From Shewanella salipaludis (GTDB lineage Bacteria; Pseudomonadota; Gammaproteobacteria; Enterobacterales; Shewanellaceae): a DNA stretch of 64,000 bases. Shown one piece after another: positions 54,675 through 64,000 of the stretch. The DNA is taken from positions 62,001 through 126,000 of the forward strand of contig NZ_JAAXYH010000003.1 of NCBI RefSeq assembly GCF_012911865.1, written 5' to 3'. The translations under genes and the position numbers were made by a program. How positions within the stretch are numbered: the first letter of the stretch is position 1; each line of letters opens with the position of its first letter. The notes under the pieces were generated by a model. The model was not told the DNA's origin and ran no database searches. It saw only the letters and a list, made by a program, of their open reading frames with translations.

Positions 54675-55784
54675 ATGAAGAATACCTTAAGAGCAGTACT
54701 GCTTTCCTCACTCTTGCCCCTCGCGGCAAACGCATCTCAAGAACTCAGCCCTTGGTATCTGGGCGCAGGTGTTGGCGTCAACAATTACGAGCCTAACTGC
54801 GATCAAAAAAGCATGAAAGTATGCGGTGAAGATGACCCTTATGCCTGGGACATATTTGCCGGTTACTTATTCAACGACTATCTGGGTGTTGAATTAGGCT
54901 ACAGAGATCTGGGCAGAGCGGAATGGACCGACTATAGCGATAAGTTCAACGATGTGGGTGTCAAGGGCCCGACCCTGGGCTTGGTCGGCTTCTGGCCATT
55001 GGCCAATCGCTGGAGCCTATCGGCCGAAGCGGGTGCCATCAACTACCTCATATACAATGACAAGGCTCATGGCAGTGAGTATTACAGTGACACAGACCTT
55101 GCCCCCTACTATGGCGCCGGCGTAGGCTACAACTTTACCGACAACCTGAAGTTGCAGGCCAAGTATCGCCGCTATGAAGGCCTGGATGAAAACAAGTGGG
55201 ACACCCTGGACATGGACAGCAACTACTGGGGTCTGGAACTGAGTTACCGTTTCGGTCACAAGGCCATGGCCGCCCCCGCTGCTCCGGCGCCAGCCCCTGT
55301 CGTCATGGCACCGATAGACACAGATAAAGACGGCGTGACAGATGATATGGATCTCTGCCCTGACACGCCCATGGGGCATAAGGTTGACGGCAAGGGCTGC
55401 TCCCTCTATTCGGAGATGACCCACAATCTGGCTATCGATGCCAAGTTCGGCAATGACTCGGCGGTGGTGAAAAACGATTCCTATGCCGAAGTTGAAAAAC
55501 TGGCCAACTTCATGAAGCGTTTCCCCCATACCCAGGTCAAGATCGAGGGTCATGCTTCCAATGTGGGTGCAGCCGACTACAACATGATGCTGTCGCAGAA
55601 ACGTGCCGATGCCGTCGCCAAGCTCCTGACCGACAAGTACGGCATAGAGCCGAGCCGGGTCACGACGCAGGGCTATGGGGTCACCCGACCTCTGATACCG
55701 GGTCGTTCCGCGGCCGCGAACGCGGCTAACCGCCGGATAGAAGCGCAGATCACAGTGAAAGAGACAGCCCCTCTGACCAAATAA
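54675..55784 (+). CDS. OmpA-family outer-membrane protein
   Basis: A 369-aa porin-like protein. A signal peptide (RAVLLSSLLPLAANASQ) is followed by an eight-stranded OmpA-type barrel (LSPWYLGAGVGVNNYEPNC at its start, YWGLELSYRFGHK at its end). An Ala/Pro hinge (APAAPAPAPV), a thrombospondin type 3 calcium repeat (DTDKDGVTDDMDLCPDTP) and the C-terminal peptidoglycan-binding OmpA domain (VKIEGHASNVGAADYNMMLS) come after. The start at 54675 has GGAG six bases upstream; an adjacent ATG at 54672 is the alternative. Confidence 0.92.
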   Translation: MKNTLRAVLLSSLLPLAANASQELSPWYLGAGVGVNNYEPNCDQKSMKVCGEDDPYAWDIFAGYLFNDYLGVELGYRDLGRAEWTDYSDKFNDVGVKGPTLGLVGFWPLANRWSLSAEAGAINYLIYNDKAHGSEYYSDTDLAPYYGAGVGYNFTDNLKLQAKYRRYEGLDENKWDTLDMDSNYWGLELSYRFGHKAMAAPAAPAPAPVVMAPIDTDKDGVTDDMDLCPDTPMGHKVDGKGCSLYSEMTHNLAIDAKFGNDSAVVKNDSYAEVEKLANFMKRFPHTQVKIEGHASNVGAADYNMMLSQKRADAVAKLLTDKYGIEPSRVTTQGYGVTRPLIPGRSAAANAANRRIEAQITVKETAPLTK

Positions 55785-55807
55785 TGAGGCTCAACTCAGG
55801 CCTTGAA

Positions 55808-55832
55808 GTCGCTGCCATGCAGCGGCTTTTTT
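55808..55832 (+). terminator. Terminator of the OmpA-family gene
   Basis: Stem GTCGCTG/CAGCGGC (one G-T pair) followed by six T's, 24 bases after the stop codon. Confidence 0.85.
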
Positions 55833-56037
55833 CATTTATGGGCCGGCTGCGGCAGATTAGAAATTATGCCCTACTGGGCGTACACTCAGGTTAGAAGCTA
55901 TCCAAGACACAAATTGACCTCATTCAATCATTTTTGTAATTTTTTTACATTCAAGGTTGGAAAAGTCGATAAAATCGCTTCTAATACCCACAAGCAAATT
56001 ATCGAGCTTAGGCTGTTACTTGAGAAGGATGTTTTCC

Positions 56038-56994
56038 ATGGCTACTACACTAGAGCAACTCAAATCCCTGACGACCATCGTTGCGGATACCGGCGATATC
56101 GAAGCCATCAAACGCTATCAACCAGAAGATGCCACGACCAATCCGTCACTCATTTTAAAAGCGGCCCAAATTCCTGAATACTCGGCACTCATCGATGATG
56201 CTATCGCCTGGGCTCAATCCCAGAGCCAAGAGCTGGCACAACAGCTCGAAGATGCCGGCGACAAGCTTGCCGTTAACATAGGCGTGGAAATTCTCAAGTT
56301 GGTGCCGGGACGTATCTCGACCGAAGTCGATGCTCGCCTTTCTTTCGATAAAACCGCTTCGATAGCGAAAGCCCACAAATTGATCAAGTTATATCAGGAT
56401 GCCGGGATAGATAAGTCACGCATTCTGATCAAGTTAGCCTCTACCTGGGAAGGCATCTGTGCCGCCAAAGAGCTGGAGAAAGATGGCATTAACTGCAACC
56501 TTACCCTGTTATTCAGCTTTGCCCAGGCCCGTGCCTGCGCCGAAGCCGGGGTTTATCTTATCTCGCCTTTCGTCGGCCGCATCCTGGATTGGTACAAGAA
56601 AGACACTGGCCTGGACTATAGCGCAGCCGAAGATCCGGGCGTGGTTTCCGTGACGGAGATTTATAACTTCTACAAACGCCACGGCTATCACACGGTCGTC
56701 ATGGGCGCCAGCTTCCGCAACATAGGCGAGATCATCGAACTGGCCGGCTGTGACCGCCTGACGATAGGCCCTGCACTGCTCGAAGAACTGGCCAATAGCG
56801 ATATTGACATAACGCAAAAACTCACCCCGGCCACAGAGACCGTCGCCCCGGGTGCCCAGCTGACCGAAGCCGAATTCCGCTGGGAATTCAACCAAGATCC
56901 TATGGCGGTAGACAAGCTGGCCGAAGGCATTCGCAATTTTGCCTTGGATCAGGGCAAACTCGAGGTTATGTTAACCGCCAAGTTAACCCGATAA
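56038..56994 (+). CDS. tal: Transaldolase
   Basis: A 318-aa enzyme of the non-oxidative pentose phosphate pathway. The Schiff-base lysine is in [14 protein letters not shown] (about residue 131), and [10 protein letters not shown] near the N-terminus is the other signature. The start ATG at 56038 follows GAAGGA and gives the standard N-terminus MATTLEQLK. It is 18 bp upstream of pgi, and the two form a sugar-phosphate operon. Confidence 0.97.
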   Translation: MATTLEQLKSLTTIVADTGDIEAIKRYQPEDATTNPSLILKAAQIPEYSALIDDAIAWAQSQSQELAQQLEDAGDKLAVNIGVEILKLVPGRISTEVDARLSFDKTASIAKAHKLIKLYQDAGIDKSRILIKLASTWEGICAAKELEKDGINCNLTLLFSFAQARACAEAGVYLISPFVGRILDWYKKDTGLDYSAAEDPGVVSVTEIYNFYKRHGYHTVVMGASFRNIGEIIELAGCDRLTIGPALLEELANSDIDITQKLTPATETVAPGAQLTEAEFRWEFNQDPMAVDKLAEGIRNFALDQGKLEVMLTAKLTR

Positions 56995-57012
56995 CACAGC
57001 TAGGACGGCAGA

Positions 57013-58650
57013 ATGACGCACTTGACTGAAAGTTCCATCTGGCAGGCTTTAGCCAAACACAGCCTGCAATTACCTCATATGAGGGAAATGTTCGCCAAGG
57101 ACTCTCAAAGATTCGAGGCCATGTCCTTGTCGGCCTGTGGTCTGTTTCTGGATTACTCCAAGAATAGGGCGACGACCGAGACCTTGGAGTTATTATTCAA
57201 GCTGGCCGAAGAGACTGAACTCAAAGATAAAATTTGCGCCATGTTTGCCGGCGATCTCATCAACACCACAGAACAGCGTGCCGTGCTGCATACGGCGCTC
57301 AGGGCCGATGCCGACCAGGAGATCCAGGCCGAAGGCCGGGACATAGTGCCTGAGGTGCAGCAAACGCTGGCCAAGATGGAGGCTTTCGTCGACTCGGTAG
57401 TCTCTGGACAATGGCGTGGCTATACGGGCAAAGCCATTACCGATATCGTCAGTATCGGCATAGGCGGCTCCTTCCTCGGCCCCAAGATCATCTCCCAGGG
57501 ACTGCGGCCATACTGGAATACCGGCTTGGCATGCCACTTCGTCGCCAACGTCGATGGCACTGCCATCAGCGAGAAGCTGAAGCTGCTCAATCCGGAAACC
57601 ACGCTGTTTGTGATGTCATCCAAGTCCTTCGGCACTCAGGAAACCCTGACAAATACCCTGTCCGCCAAGGCCTGGTTCCTGAAACTGGGTGGTTCGCAGT
57701 CGGAGGTGGCCAAGCACTTCGTCGCCGTGACCTCCAATGTCACCAAGGCGACAGAGTTTGGTATTGCCACGGATAACATCTTCCCCATGTGGGACTGGGT
57801 CGGCGGGCGCTATTCACTCTGGTCGGCCATAGGCTTGCCTATCGCGCTCCTGGTTGGCATGGATAACTTCCGGGCCTTGCTGCGTGGCGCCCATGAGATG
57901 GACGAACATTTCGCCAAGGCGCCGCTGAGAGAAAACATGCCCGTCATCATGGGGTTACTCTCCTTATGGTACGGTAACTTTTTCAATGCCCAATCACATG
58001 TGGTCTTGACGTACGATCACTACCTGAGGGGATTGCCCGCCTACTTCCAGCAGCTGGATATGGAGAGCAACGGCAAGTCGGTCACGCTCGATGGCACCCG
58101 GGTCGACTACAGCACTGGGCCCGTGATCTGGGGCGGCGAAGGTACCAACGGCCAACATGCCTACCACCAGCTGCTGCATCAAGGCACTGCCTTGATCCCG
58201 GCCGACTTCATCATGCCGTTGAATAGCCATAATCCTCTGGGCGAACATCATGCCCAGTTGGCGTCCAATTGCTTCGGCCAGACCCAGGCACTGATGCAGG
58301 GGCGCACCTTGGATGAAGCCATGGCGGAACTGGCGGGGGCGCAACTGAGCGATGAAGAGAAGCTGCTGATAGCCAAGCATAAGGTCATGCCGGGCAACAA
58401 ACCCAGCAACACCCTGCTGATGGACAAGCTCACTCCGCAAACCCTGGGGGCGCTGATAGCACTGTATGAGCATAGAACCTTAGTTCAAGGTGCCATCTGG
58501 CAGATCAACTCCTTCGATCAATGGGGTGTGGAACTGGGTAAAAATCTCGGTAACGACGTACTGGCGCGCATAGGTGCACCTCAGGCGGCGACAGAACTGG
58601 ACGCCTCCAGCAATGGGCTGATTAACTTGTACCGTCAGCGGCAGATTTAG
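57013..58650 (+). CDS. pgi: Glucose-6-phosphate isomerase
   Basis: A 545-aa enzyme interconverting glucose-6-phosphate and fructose-6-phosphate. Signatures are [16 protein letters not shown] for phosphate binding, [20 protein letters not shown], the active-site Glu in [14 protein letters not shown], and the C-terminal [15 protein letters not shown] with the catalytic Lys. It also connects with the product of the GlcNAc pathway, fructose-6-phosphate. Confidence 0.98.
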   Translation: MTHLTESSIWQALAKHSLQLPHMREMFAKDSQRFEAMSLSACGLFLDYSKNRATTETLELLFKLAEETELKDKICAMFAGDLINTTEQRAVLHTALRADADQEIQAEGRDIVPEVQQTLAKMEAFVDSVVSGQWRGYTGKAITDIVSIGIGGSFLGPKIISQGLRPYWNTGLACHFVANVDGTAISEKLKLLNPETTLFVMSSKSFGTQETLTNTLSAKAWFLKLGGSQSEVAKHFVAVTSNVTKATEFGIATDNIFPMWDWVGGRYSLWSAIGLPIALLVGMDNFRALLRGAHEMDEHFAKAPLRENMPVIMGLLSLWYGNFFNAQSHVVLTYDHYLRGLPAYFQQLDMESNGKSVTLDGTRVDYSTGPVIWGGEGTNGQHAYHQLLHQGTALIPADFIMPLNSHNPLGEHHAQLASNCFGQTQALMQGRTLDEAMAELAGAQLSDEEKLLIAKHKVMPGNKPSNTLLMDKLTPQTLGALIALYEHRTLVQGAIWQINSFDQWGVELGKNLGNDVLARIGAPQAATELDASSNGLINLYRQRQI

Positions 58651-58660
58651 CCAAATAGAT

Positions 58661-58685
58661 AAAGACCGGCCCTGGCCGGTCTTTT
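58661..58685 (+). terminator. Terminator of tal-pgi
   Basis: Stem AAAGACCGGCC/GGCCGGTCTTT, 10 bases after the pgi stop codon. Confidence 0.92.
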
Positions 58686-58834
58686 CATTTCCCGGCTTTC
58701 CATGGCCCCCAGACTCCCCCCGACATCATCTAAATGTCACCCTCATTTAACACAATTGAAACATAATTCTTGCACCCTGTTTTGTAAATATGTTATTTAA
58801 CTGATGACAAAAAATACAAAGACAGGAGGTTGCC

Positions 58835-59020
58835 ATGGATCGCTTAGATTATGGTTGTGCGCTAGATGAAGTCATTGAAAGGCCCGGACGTTCACGAAGC
58901 TCCAACAAGAAACGCAAATGGCGTGAGATAGAAGCGTTAAAGGATAAACGCCGTCTACTCAAAGAGCTTCAGGACATAGATAATAATTTTGACTGTGATC
59001 TCGATGCTATCCTCTTATAG
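58835..59020 (+). CDS. DUF3545 family small protein
   Basis: A 61-aa acidic/basic protein with the conserved core KKRKWREIEALKDKRRLLKE followed by LQDIDNNFD. It has no signal peptide and is probably helical. The family is found in Shewanella, Vibrio and relatives; its function is unknown. A strong ribosome site (AGGAGG) lies 6 bases before the ATG, and its own terminator follows, so it is a genuine single-gene unit. Confidence 0.88.
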   Translation: MDRLDYGCALDEVIERPGRSRSSNKKRKWREIEALKDKRRLLKELQDIDNNFDCDLDAILL

Positions 59021-59050
59021 AGGTATCCGGCAACAGCCTGATTATCGATG

Positions 59051-59075
59051 AAAAGAGCGCCCTTGGCGCTCTTGT
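59051..59075. terminator. Terminator between the DUF3545 and hemerythrin genes
   Basis: Stem AAGAGCGCC/GGCGCTCTT flanked by A's and a T-rich end; the two genes are convergent. Confidence 0.82.
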
Positions 59076-59080
59076 TATTC

Positions 59081-59620
59081 TTACTCTGCATTCAGCAGGT
59101 AATCCCTGAGCTCCTCGAACACTTGCTTGTCGTTGTCGCTGAAGAGAGGATCATCCACCAGCCTCTGCATAGATGACGCCGAGATATCCGCCCAATCCTG
59201 TGCATTCAAGTGTTCGGAAAATAACGGGAAAATCTCTGTTTCTTCAAACTCCATATGATGCCTTTGCAGTGCGACATAATTTTGTAAGTCGGCGATCAAC
59301 TTATCCCTGGACATCACCACATCACTCAAGATCAAATTCAGACTCGCCATCAGCACGCTGGACGCCTCAAACAGGCGTTTATGCTCGGCAGCCAACTGCT
59401 CGGTTTCCACCGCCGCCGACACCTTATTCAGATAATATTCATAGACGATCTCTTCCAGGGGATGATGACTATGCTCGACATAGACTTGCATATATTCGAG
59501 TATGTCGCGGATCAGGTTGAAGTTAACCGCCTCACCATCGGCAAGCTTCATGCATTTTTTTTCTAATAAGCTTACCAAAATCCCTATATGCTTATGATCA
59601 TTGATTAGCCTCTGCAACAT
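59081..59620 (-). CDS. Hemerythrin-domain protein
   Basis: A 179-aa four-helix protein with the diiron ligands of bacterial hemerythrins: His in NDHKHIGIL, HSHHPLEEIVYEYY with the His and Glu pair, AAEHKRLFE, and the C-terminal QRHHMEFEETEIFPLF. It probably binds oxygen, iron or nitric oxide in the cytoplasm. It resembles the hemerythrin HHE-type stress proteins of Shewanella and Vibrio. The ATG at 59620 is used; a GTG two codons earlier is possible. Confidence 0.9.
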   Translation of the reverse strand: MLQRLINDHKHIGILVSLLEKKCMKLADGEAVNFNLIRDILEYMQVYVEHSHHPLEEIVYEYYLNKVSAAVETEQLAAEHKRLFEASSVLMASLNLILSDVVMSRDKLIADLQNYVALQRHHMEFEETEIFPLFSEHLNAQDWADISASSMQRLVDDPLFSDNDKQVFEELRDYLLNAE

Positions 59621-59867
59621 AACCACCCCACAAAAAAACCGTCTAAGCCCGATGCCTTAATAGTAGTCAAACGAACTATTAATGCCCAATATGCCAAAAG
59701 GCTGCTGCCGGCGATATGCTGTGGGTCACAGAAAATGCCGGCAGGCTCGCAAGTTATCCATGTGATCTTGAACAGGAAGGCAAACGAGGAGGCATAGCCT
59801 CCCCACGGCTAACTATGATGGCCGAGCGGCCAAGACGCTAATGAGCCGCGCTAAAGCCTGCTGGGCA

Positions 59868-61154
59868 CTAGCGTGACAAGCAGTCGAACATGTGGGCCTT
59901 GAGCGCTGCAAAATCGGCAGCGAGCCGCGCCGATAGCAGCGGCTTTTGCGCCACCGCCGCCAACTCAGGCGGCAGGGGTAAATCCAGTTGCAACTCCCGG
60001 TCCACCACATCCTTGAATTTTGCCGGGTGCGCGGTACCGAGAAAGATCCCCTGTTCAGCGGCGTCCAGGCTCAGCGACAAAGCCCTGGCTGCGATGGCCG
60101 CATGTGGCTCAGACAGATAGCCGTCGTCATGCAAGCGGGCCAGCGCCTCCGACGTCTCGGCCTCGGACAAGGCGACGCCCGTGATGTCGGTTAACGGCCA
60201 GCCCAGCTGCGCGCAGATGGCTTCGACCCGCGGCCAATTGCTCGGCTCGGAAACATCCATGGCATTGGACATGGTCGCCACCGTCGTTTCGGGTACCCAG
60301 TCCCCGCTCTTCAGGTAACGTGGCACCGTATCATTGCTGTTGGTGGCGGCAATGAAGCGTTTTATCGGTAATCCCATGGCCTTGGCCAACAAGCCAGCGG
60401 TCAGGTTACCGAAATTACCGCTGGGCACGGCAACCACAGGCTCGGCAAATCCCAGGGCTTGCGCCTGGGCAACCGCCTCGAAGTAATAACATACCTGCGC
60501 CAGCAGGCGGCTGATGTTGATCGAATTGGCCGAATTCAGATGCAGCCCTTCGCGTATGTCCTCGTCGTCGAAGGCCTGTTTCACCAGGTGCTGGCAGGCA
60601 TCGAAGTCGGATGCGACCGCCACAGTATGTATGTTGCCGCCCAAGGTGGAGAACATCTTTTCCTGCAACAGGCTGATCTTACCCTCGGGATACAGCACCA
60701 TCACCTTCACCTTCTCCAGCCCGAAGAAGGCATCGGCCACGGCGGCACCCGTGTCGCCCGAGGTCGCAGTCAATATGGTCAGCACCTTGTCGCCGGCGAG
60801 CCGGTTGATGCACTGGGCCATGAAACGGGCACCAAAATCTTTGAAGGCCAGAGTCGGGCCATGGAAGAGCTCCAGACAGGCGCGCCGCTCATCCACCTTG
60901 ACCAGGGGCAAGGGAAAATTGAACGCCCCTTCAACCAAGGCATCCACCGCCGGCTGCCCCAGCTCTGACGCCAGCCAGGCACCGAGCACTTTCTTGCTGC
61001 GCTCGACGAAAGGCAATGCCAGCAGGCTATCCATGTCTTCCAGTACAGGGATCTCGGTCGGGAAGAAGAGTCCCCTATCCTTGCCCAACCCCAATTGTAC
61101 CGCCTCACTGAAACTCACCAGCTGTTGCGGGTGTTTTAAGTTATATAACTGCAT
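59868..61154 (-). CDS. thrC: Threonine synthase
   Basis: A 428-aa PLP enzyme that turns O-phosphohomoserine into threonine. The PLP-binding lysine is in FHGPTLAFKDFGARF (about residue 107), and the phosphate loop is VVAVPSGNFGNLTAG. The N-terminus MQLYNLKHPQQLVSF is standard for the E. coli-type enzyme. It is last gene of the thrA-thrB-thrC operon. Confidence 0.97.
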   Translation of the reverse strand: MQLYNLKHPQQLVSFSEAVQLGLGKDRGLFFPTEIPVLEDMDSLLALPFVERSKKVLGAWLASELGQPAVDALVEGAFNFPLPLVKVDERRACLELFHGPTLAFKDFGARFMAQCINRLAGDKVLTILTATSGDTGAAVADAFFGLEKVKVMVLYPEGKISLLQEKMFSTLGGNIHTVAVASDFDACQHLVKQAFDDEDIREGLHLNSANSINISRLLAQVCYYFEAVAQAQALGFAEPVVAVPSGNFGNLTAGLLAKAMGLPIKRFIAATNSNDTVPRYLKSGDWVPETTVATMSNAMDVSEPSNWPRVEAICAQLGWPLTDITGVALSEAETSEALARLHDDGYLSEPHAAIAARALSLSLDAAEQGIFLGTAHPAKFKDVVDRELQLDLPLPPELAAVAQKPLLSARLAADFAALKAHMFDCLSR

Positions 61155-61191
61155 CTTATTGTATCCTATGTCTTATTCCGATAATCGAGAC

Positions 61192-62130
61192 TCAATCCAC
61201 CCTGCGGGCACCCTGTTTATCCAGGCGGCATATATGGCTGAAACCACCGGGGCCGGACAGGTAATGCTGCTCGAGCCAGTCCCTGGCCGCCTGTGCCGTC
61301 GCCAGGGTGTCGGTGACAGAAAACAGCGTAGGGCCGCTGCCGGAAATCCCGGTAGTCAACATGCCGAGCTCCGCCAAGCCCGCCCTCGCCTGGCGGTAAC
61401 CTGGAATGGCATCGGCACGATAGGGTTCGGCCAACACATCCTTGAGCACCTCGATGGCCAGCGCAGCATCCTGTTTATAGGAGGCATGCACGAAGGCACT
61501 CAGGTAACGGCCAAAATCTATCGCAACGCTCCTGTCATAGTGTTCCGGCAGCAGGGCCCGCATCTTGGCCGTCGACAGGGAAATCCCCGGATAGGCCAGC
61601 ACCCAATACCAGTCATCGAAGCCGGGAATGGTGTCGCATACCCTTCCCGGCACATTCAACATGAGTTGCATGCCGCCCAAATAGCAGGGCGCGACATTAT
61701 CAAAATGCACCGAGCCGCTGATCTTGCCTTCGAACTCGCCCATCAACAGCAGCAGCTGTTGTGGCGAATAAGGCTCGTCGAAATACAGGTTGAGGGCGTA
61801 CAGGGCCGCCACGACCGAGCTGGCGCTGGATCCCAGGCCACTGCCCACCGGCAGGTTCTTCTCCAGCGTCAAGGCCAGGCCGACAGAGGGTTTCCCCAGG
61901 GCCTCAAGAAAGAAACAGGCGCACTGATAGACGATATTCTGCTGCTGAGACTCGGGCAGCTTATGGGCCCAGGGACCGGTCAACGTCAGCTTGACCCCGG
62001 AAGGCGCCGCCTCGATGAAGACTCTGTCCCCCAGCAGACTGCCGTCGAGCGGTGCCAGGGCGGCGCCGAGCAGATCGAAGCCGACACCGACATTCCCCAT
62101 GGAGGCGGGGGCGTATACCTTAATGCTCAT
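61192..62130 (-). CDS. thrB: Homoserine kinase
   Basis: A 312-aa GHMP kinase. The ATP loop is [19 protein letters not shown], and the C-terminal GHMP motif is [15 protein letters not shown]. It phosphorylates homoserine for ThrC. Its start overlaps the thrA stop by four bases (ATGA), and thrC follows 37 bases downstream. Confidence 0.97.
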   Translation of the reverse strand: MSIKVYAPASMGNVGVGFDLLGAALAPLDGSLLGDRVFIEAAPSGVKLTLTGPWAHKLPESQQQNIVYQCACFFLEALGKPSVGLALTLEKNLPVGSGLGSSASSVVAALYALNLYFDEPYSPQQLLLLMGEFEGKISGSVHFDNVAPCYLGGMQLMLNVPGRVCDTIPGFDDWYWVLAYPGISLSTAKMRALLPEHYDRSVAIDFGRYLSAFVHASYKQDAALAIEVLKDVLAEPYRADAIPGYRQARAGLAELGMLTTGISGSGPTLFSVTDTLATAQAARDWLEQHYLSGPGGFSHICRLDKQGARRVD

Positions 62131-64000
62131 AGGCTCACCTCGCGGGTCCAGTTCAGGGTCCTGAGCACGTCGGCGAAGGCACCGGCGGCGGTCACCTCGG
62201 TGCCGGCGCCATAGCCACGCAATACGAAAGGCAATGGCTGATAATAGCGACTGTAAAATGCCAAGGCATTCTCGCCCCCCTTGACGCTATAGAGAGGATC
62301 TGCGGCATCGACCTCGACGATGCGCACCCGGCAGCGCCCCTCCTCTATCTGGCCGACATAGCGCAGCAACTTGCCTTCGGTTTTAGCGGCAGCGACGCGC
62401 ATCGCCATGGCATTGTCCAGTTGCGGCAGCCTTGCCATGAAAGCGTCGACATCACCCGAGGCATCGAAGTCCAGTGGCAACACAGACTCCACCTCCACAT
62501 CATCCAGCTCGAGCTGCAACCCCACTTCCCGCGCCAGGATCAACACCTTGCGGGCCACATCCATGCCACAGAGATCGTCCCTGGGATCGGGCTCGGTGAA
62601 ACACTTGTCCCTGGCGATGGCCGTCGCCTGCGACAGTGTCATCCCTTCATCCAGCATGCCGAAGATAAACGACAGGGAGCCGGACAATATGCCGTTGAAC
62701 TGATGTAACTTATCGCCGGCAAACAACAGCTTCTTGAGGTTGTCTATGACAGGCAGGCCGGCACCTACCGTCGTCTCATACAGAAACTGACGCCTTTGTT
62801 TCAGTGCCGTCTGACGCAATGCCTGATAATAGCCAAAGTCACGGGTGTTGGCTTTCTTGTTGGGGGTCACCACATGCAGGCCAGCGTTCAGTACCTCGAG
62901 ATAGCCGTCTGCAACCAGGCTGCTGGAGGTGCAATCGACCAGCACGGGATTGAGCAGCTGCTGCTCCCTGGCCCATGCCAGCATCAGGTTCAGATCATTG
63001 GCCTGCTGGCTGTCGGCAAGCAAGGACTGCCAACGGTTCAAATCTATGCCGGCGCTGTCGAGCAACATGGTGCGTGAATTGGCGATGCCGCACACCCGCA
63101 TGCAGATGTGTTGTGCCTTGAGCATCTGGGCCTGCTGTTTGATCTGTTCCAGCAGCCCAGTGCCTACGTTGCCACAGCCGACCAGGAATACGTCCAGATA
63201 CTGCAGCACATCGAAGAACCCCTGATGGCAGGCGCCTATGGCGTGCTTGGTCTTACGCTGCTCTATCACTGCCGAGATGGAGCGCTCAGAGGATCCCTGG
63301 GCGATGGCGATGATATTCACACTCGCCTGGGCCAGAGATTGGAAGAACTTGGCGGCAACCCCCTTATGGGTGCGCATGCCATCGCCTATCAGCGACACTA
63401 TCGCCAGCTCATGGCGGCATTCTATCTGCTCTATGAGCTCACTCTTTATTTCCAACTCGAACTCTTGTTCCAGTGCCCATTTGACCTTGGCGGCATCCTG
63501 GGTCGCCACACAGAAACTGATGCTGTACTCGGATGAACTTTGGGTGATGAGGGATACGGATACCCCGCTGTGGGAAATGGCTGCCAGGGTACGGCTGGCC
63601 ATGCCCACCATGCCCTTCATGCCAGGGCCCGAGATATCGAACATGCTCTGGCTATCGAGATTGGAGATGGCCTTGACCTGCAGCCCTGTCTCATCCGGCT
63701 GACTGGAGACCAGGGTGCCGGGCGCCTCTGGGTTGAAACTATTCTTGATATAACAGGGGATGTGATACTGGGCTATGGGGGTGATGGTCTTGGGGTGCAA
63801 CACCTTGGCGCCGAAATAAGATAACTCCATCGCCTCCTGATAGCTCAACTGAGTCAGTAGCTTGGCATCGGCCACCACCCTGGGATCTGTGTTATACACT
63901 CCGTCGACGTCGGTCCAGATCTCACAGCTGCTGGCATCGAGACAGGCAGCCAACACGGCCGCAGAATAATCTGAGCCGTTGCGCCCCAGGGTCACCACCT
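62127..64000 (-). CDS. thrA: Bifunctional aspartokinase/homoserine dehydrogenase I (5' end outside window)
   Basis: First gene of the threonine operon, running in from the right edge; about 623 C-terminal codons are present. The aspartokinase part begins in [20 protein letters not shown]. Two ACT-like regulatory domains follow ([20 protein letters not shown] and [20 protein letters not shown]), which bind threonine in the E. coli enzyme. The dehydrogenase starts with the NADP loop [17 protein letters not shown] and includes [13 protein letters not shown] and the [14 protein letters not shown] segment. The leader peptide and attenuator expected upstream are outside the window. Confidence 0.97.
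   Translation of the reverse strand, partial: VVTLGRNGSDYSAAVLAACLDASSCEIWTDVDGVYNTDPRVVADAKLLTQLSYQEAMELSYFGAKVLHPKTITPIAQYHIPCYIKNSFNPEAPGTLVSSQPDETGLQVKAISNLDSQSMFDISGPGMKGMVGMASRTLAAISHSGVSVSLITQSSSEYSISFCVATQDAAKVKWALEQEFELEIKSELIEQIECRHELAIVSLIGDGMRTHKGVAAKFFQSLAQASVNIIAIAQGSSERSISAVIEQRKTKHAIGACHQGFFDVLQYLDVFLVGCGNVGTGLLEQIKQQAQMLKAQHICMRVCGIANSRTMLLDSAGIDLNRWQSLLADSQQANDLNLMLAWAREQQLLNPVLVDCTSSSLVADGYLEVLNAGLHVVTPNKKANTRDFGYYQALRQTALKQRRQFLYETTVGAGLPVIDNLKKLLFAGDKLHQFNGILSGSLSFIFGMLDEGMTLSQATAIARDKCFTEPDPRDDLCGMDVARKVLILAREVGLQLELDDVEVESVLPLDFDASGDVDAFMARLPQLDNAMAMRVAAAKTEGKLLRYVGQIEEGRCRVRIVEVDAADPLYSVKGGENALAFYSRYYQPLPFVLRGYGAGTEVTAAGAFADVLRTLNWTREVSL

Noticed and set aside
59757-59775. 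CRP-like sequence ATGTGATCTTGAACA
   Set aside because: Only the left half matches; the right half TCACA is missing and it lies in a region between genes on the same strand without clear promoter context.

Overview
The window looks like chromosome of a Shewanella-type marine gammaproteobacterium (Alteromonadales). The main reasons are a GlcNAc catabolic locus of the nagP/nagX/nagA/nagB-II/nagK type first worked out in Shewanella, tandem SapC/flavin-halogenase genes behind a TonB receptor, a TapY2-type gene beside the minor pilins, a DUF3545 protein, and the order rpsT / murJ-ribF-ileS-lspA-fkpB-ispH. No species can be named from the sequence alone.

Layout. 1-985: 3' end of mutY, then yggX. 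1145-4431: a visibly A+T-richer accessory patch with two small unknown genes, an IS110-type transposase remnant, and gene cassettes on the minus strand (GNAT acetyltransferase, secreted protein, 350-aa unknown) with one good attC-like site. 4799-10180: a GlyGly-CTERM surface protein divergent from a PepSY / PhoP-like / PhoQ-like operon, then a DUF3300 protein. These genes share a 16-bp TGAAC-N6-TGAA motif. 10307-11450: yceI and a cytochrome b561. 11728-12219: a tRNA-Phe/tRNA-Thr operon followed by decayed tRNA-Thr copies.

12274-32076 is one functional block for N-acetylglucosamine/chitin oligosaccharide use. It holds the permease NagP, the operon nagK-nagB-nagA-nagX, an operon of a periplasmic binding protein, a chemoreceptor and a GH20 hexosaminidase, an outer-membrane operon (TonB receptor, halogenase, SapC, halogenase), and the LacI-type regulator NagR. 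Four nearly identical palindromes (AATGACAACGCTGTCATT type) precede the four minus-strand units, which points to one regulon. The likely flow is chemotaxis, TonB-driven uptake, periplasmic hydrolysis to GlcNAc, NagP import, NagK phosphorylation, NagA deacetylation and NagB-II deamination to fructose-6-phosphate.

32130-41789: NADH dehydrogenase II, P-II protein GlnB, two FimT/GspH-like pseudopilins, then the minor pilin cluster pilV-pilW-pilX-pilY1-pilE-tapY2. 41987-49844: the conserved ispH/fkpB/lspA/ileS/ribF/murJ block with rpsT divergent. 50083-58650: M28 peptidase lipoprotein, yaaA, a sodium:alanine/glycine symporter with a near-perfect CRP site far upstream, an OmpA-family porin, tal and pgi. 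58835-64000: DUF3545 protein, a hemerythrin protein, and thrA(partial)-thrB-thrC.

Most of the window is ordinary housekeeping sequence. The most interesting parts are the halogenase/SapC module inside the GlcNAc regulon, the shared motif around the PhoPQ-like system, and the cassette patch with its IS110 remnant.
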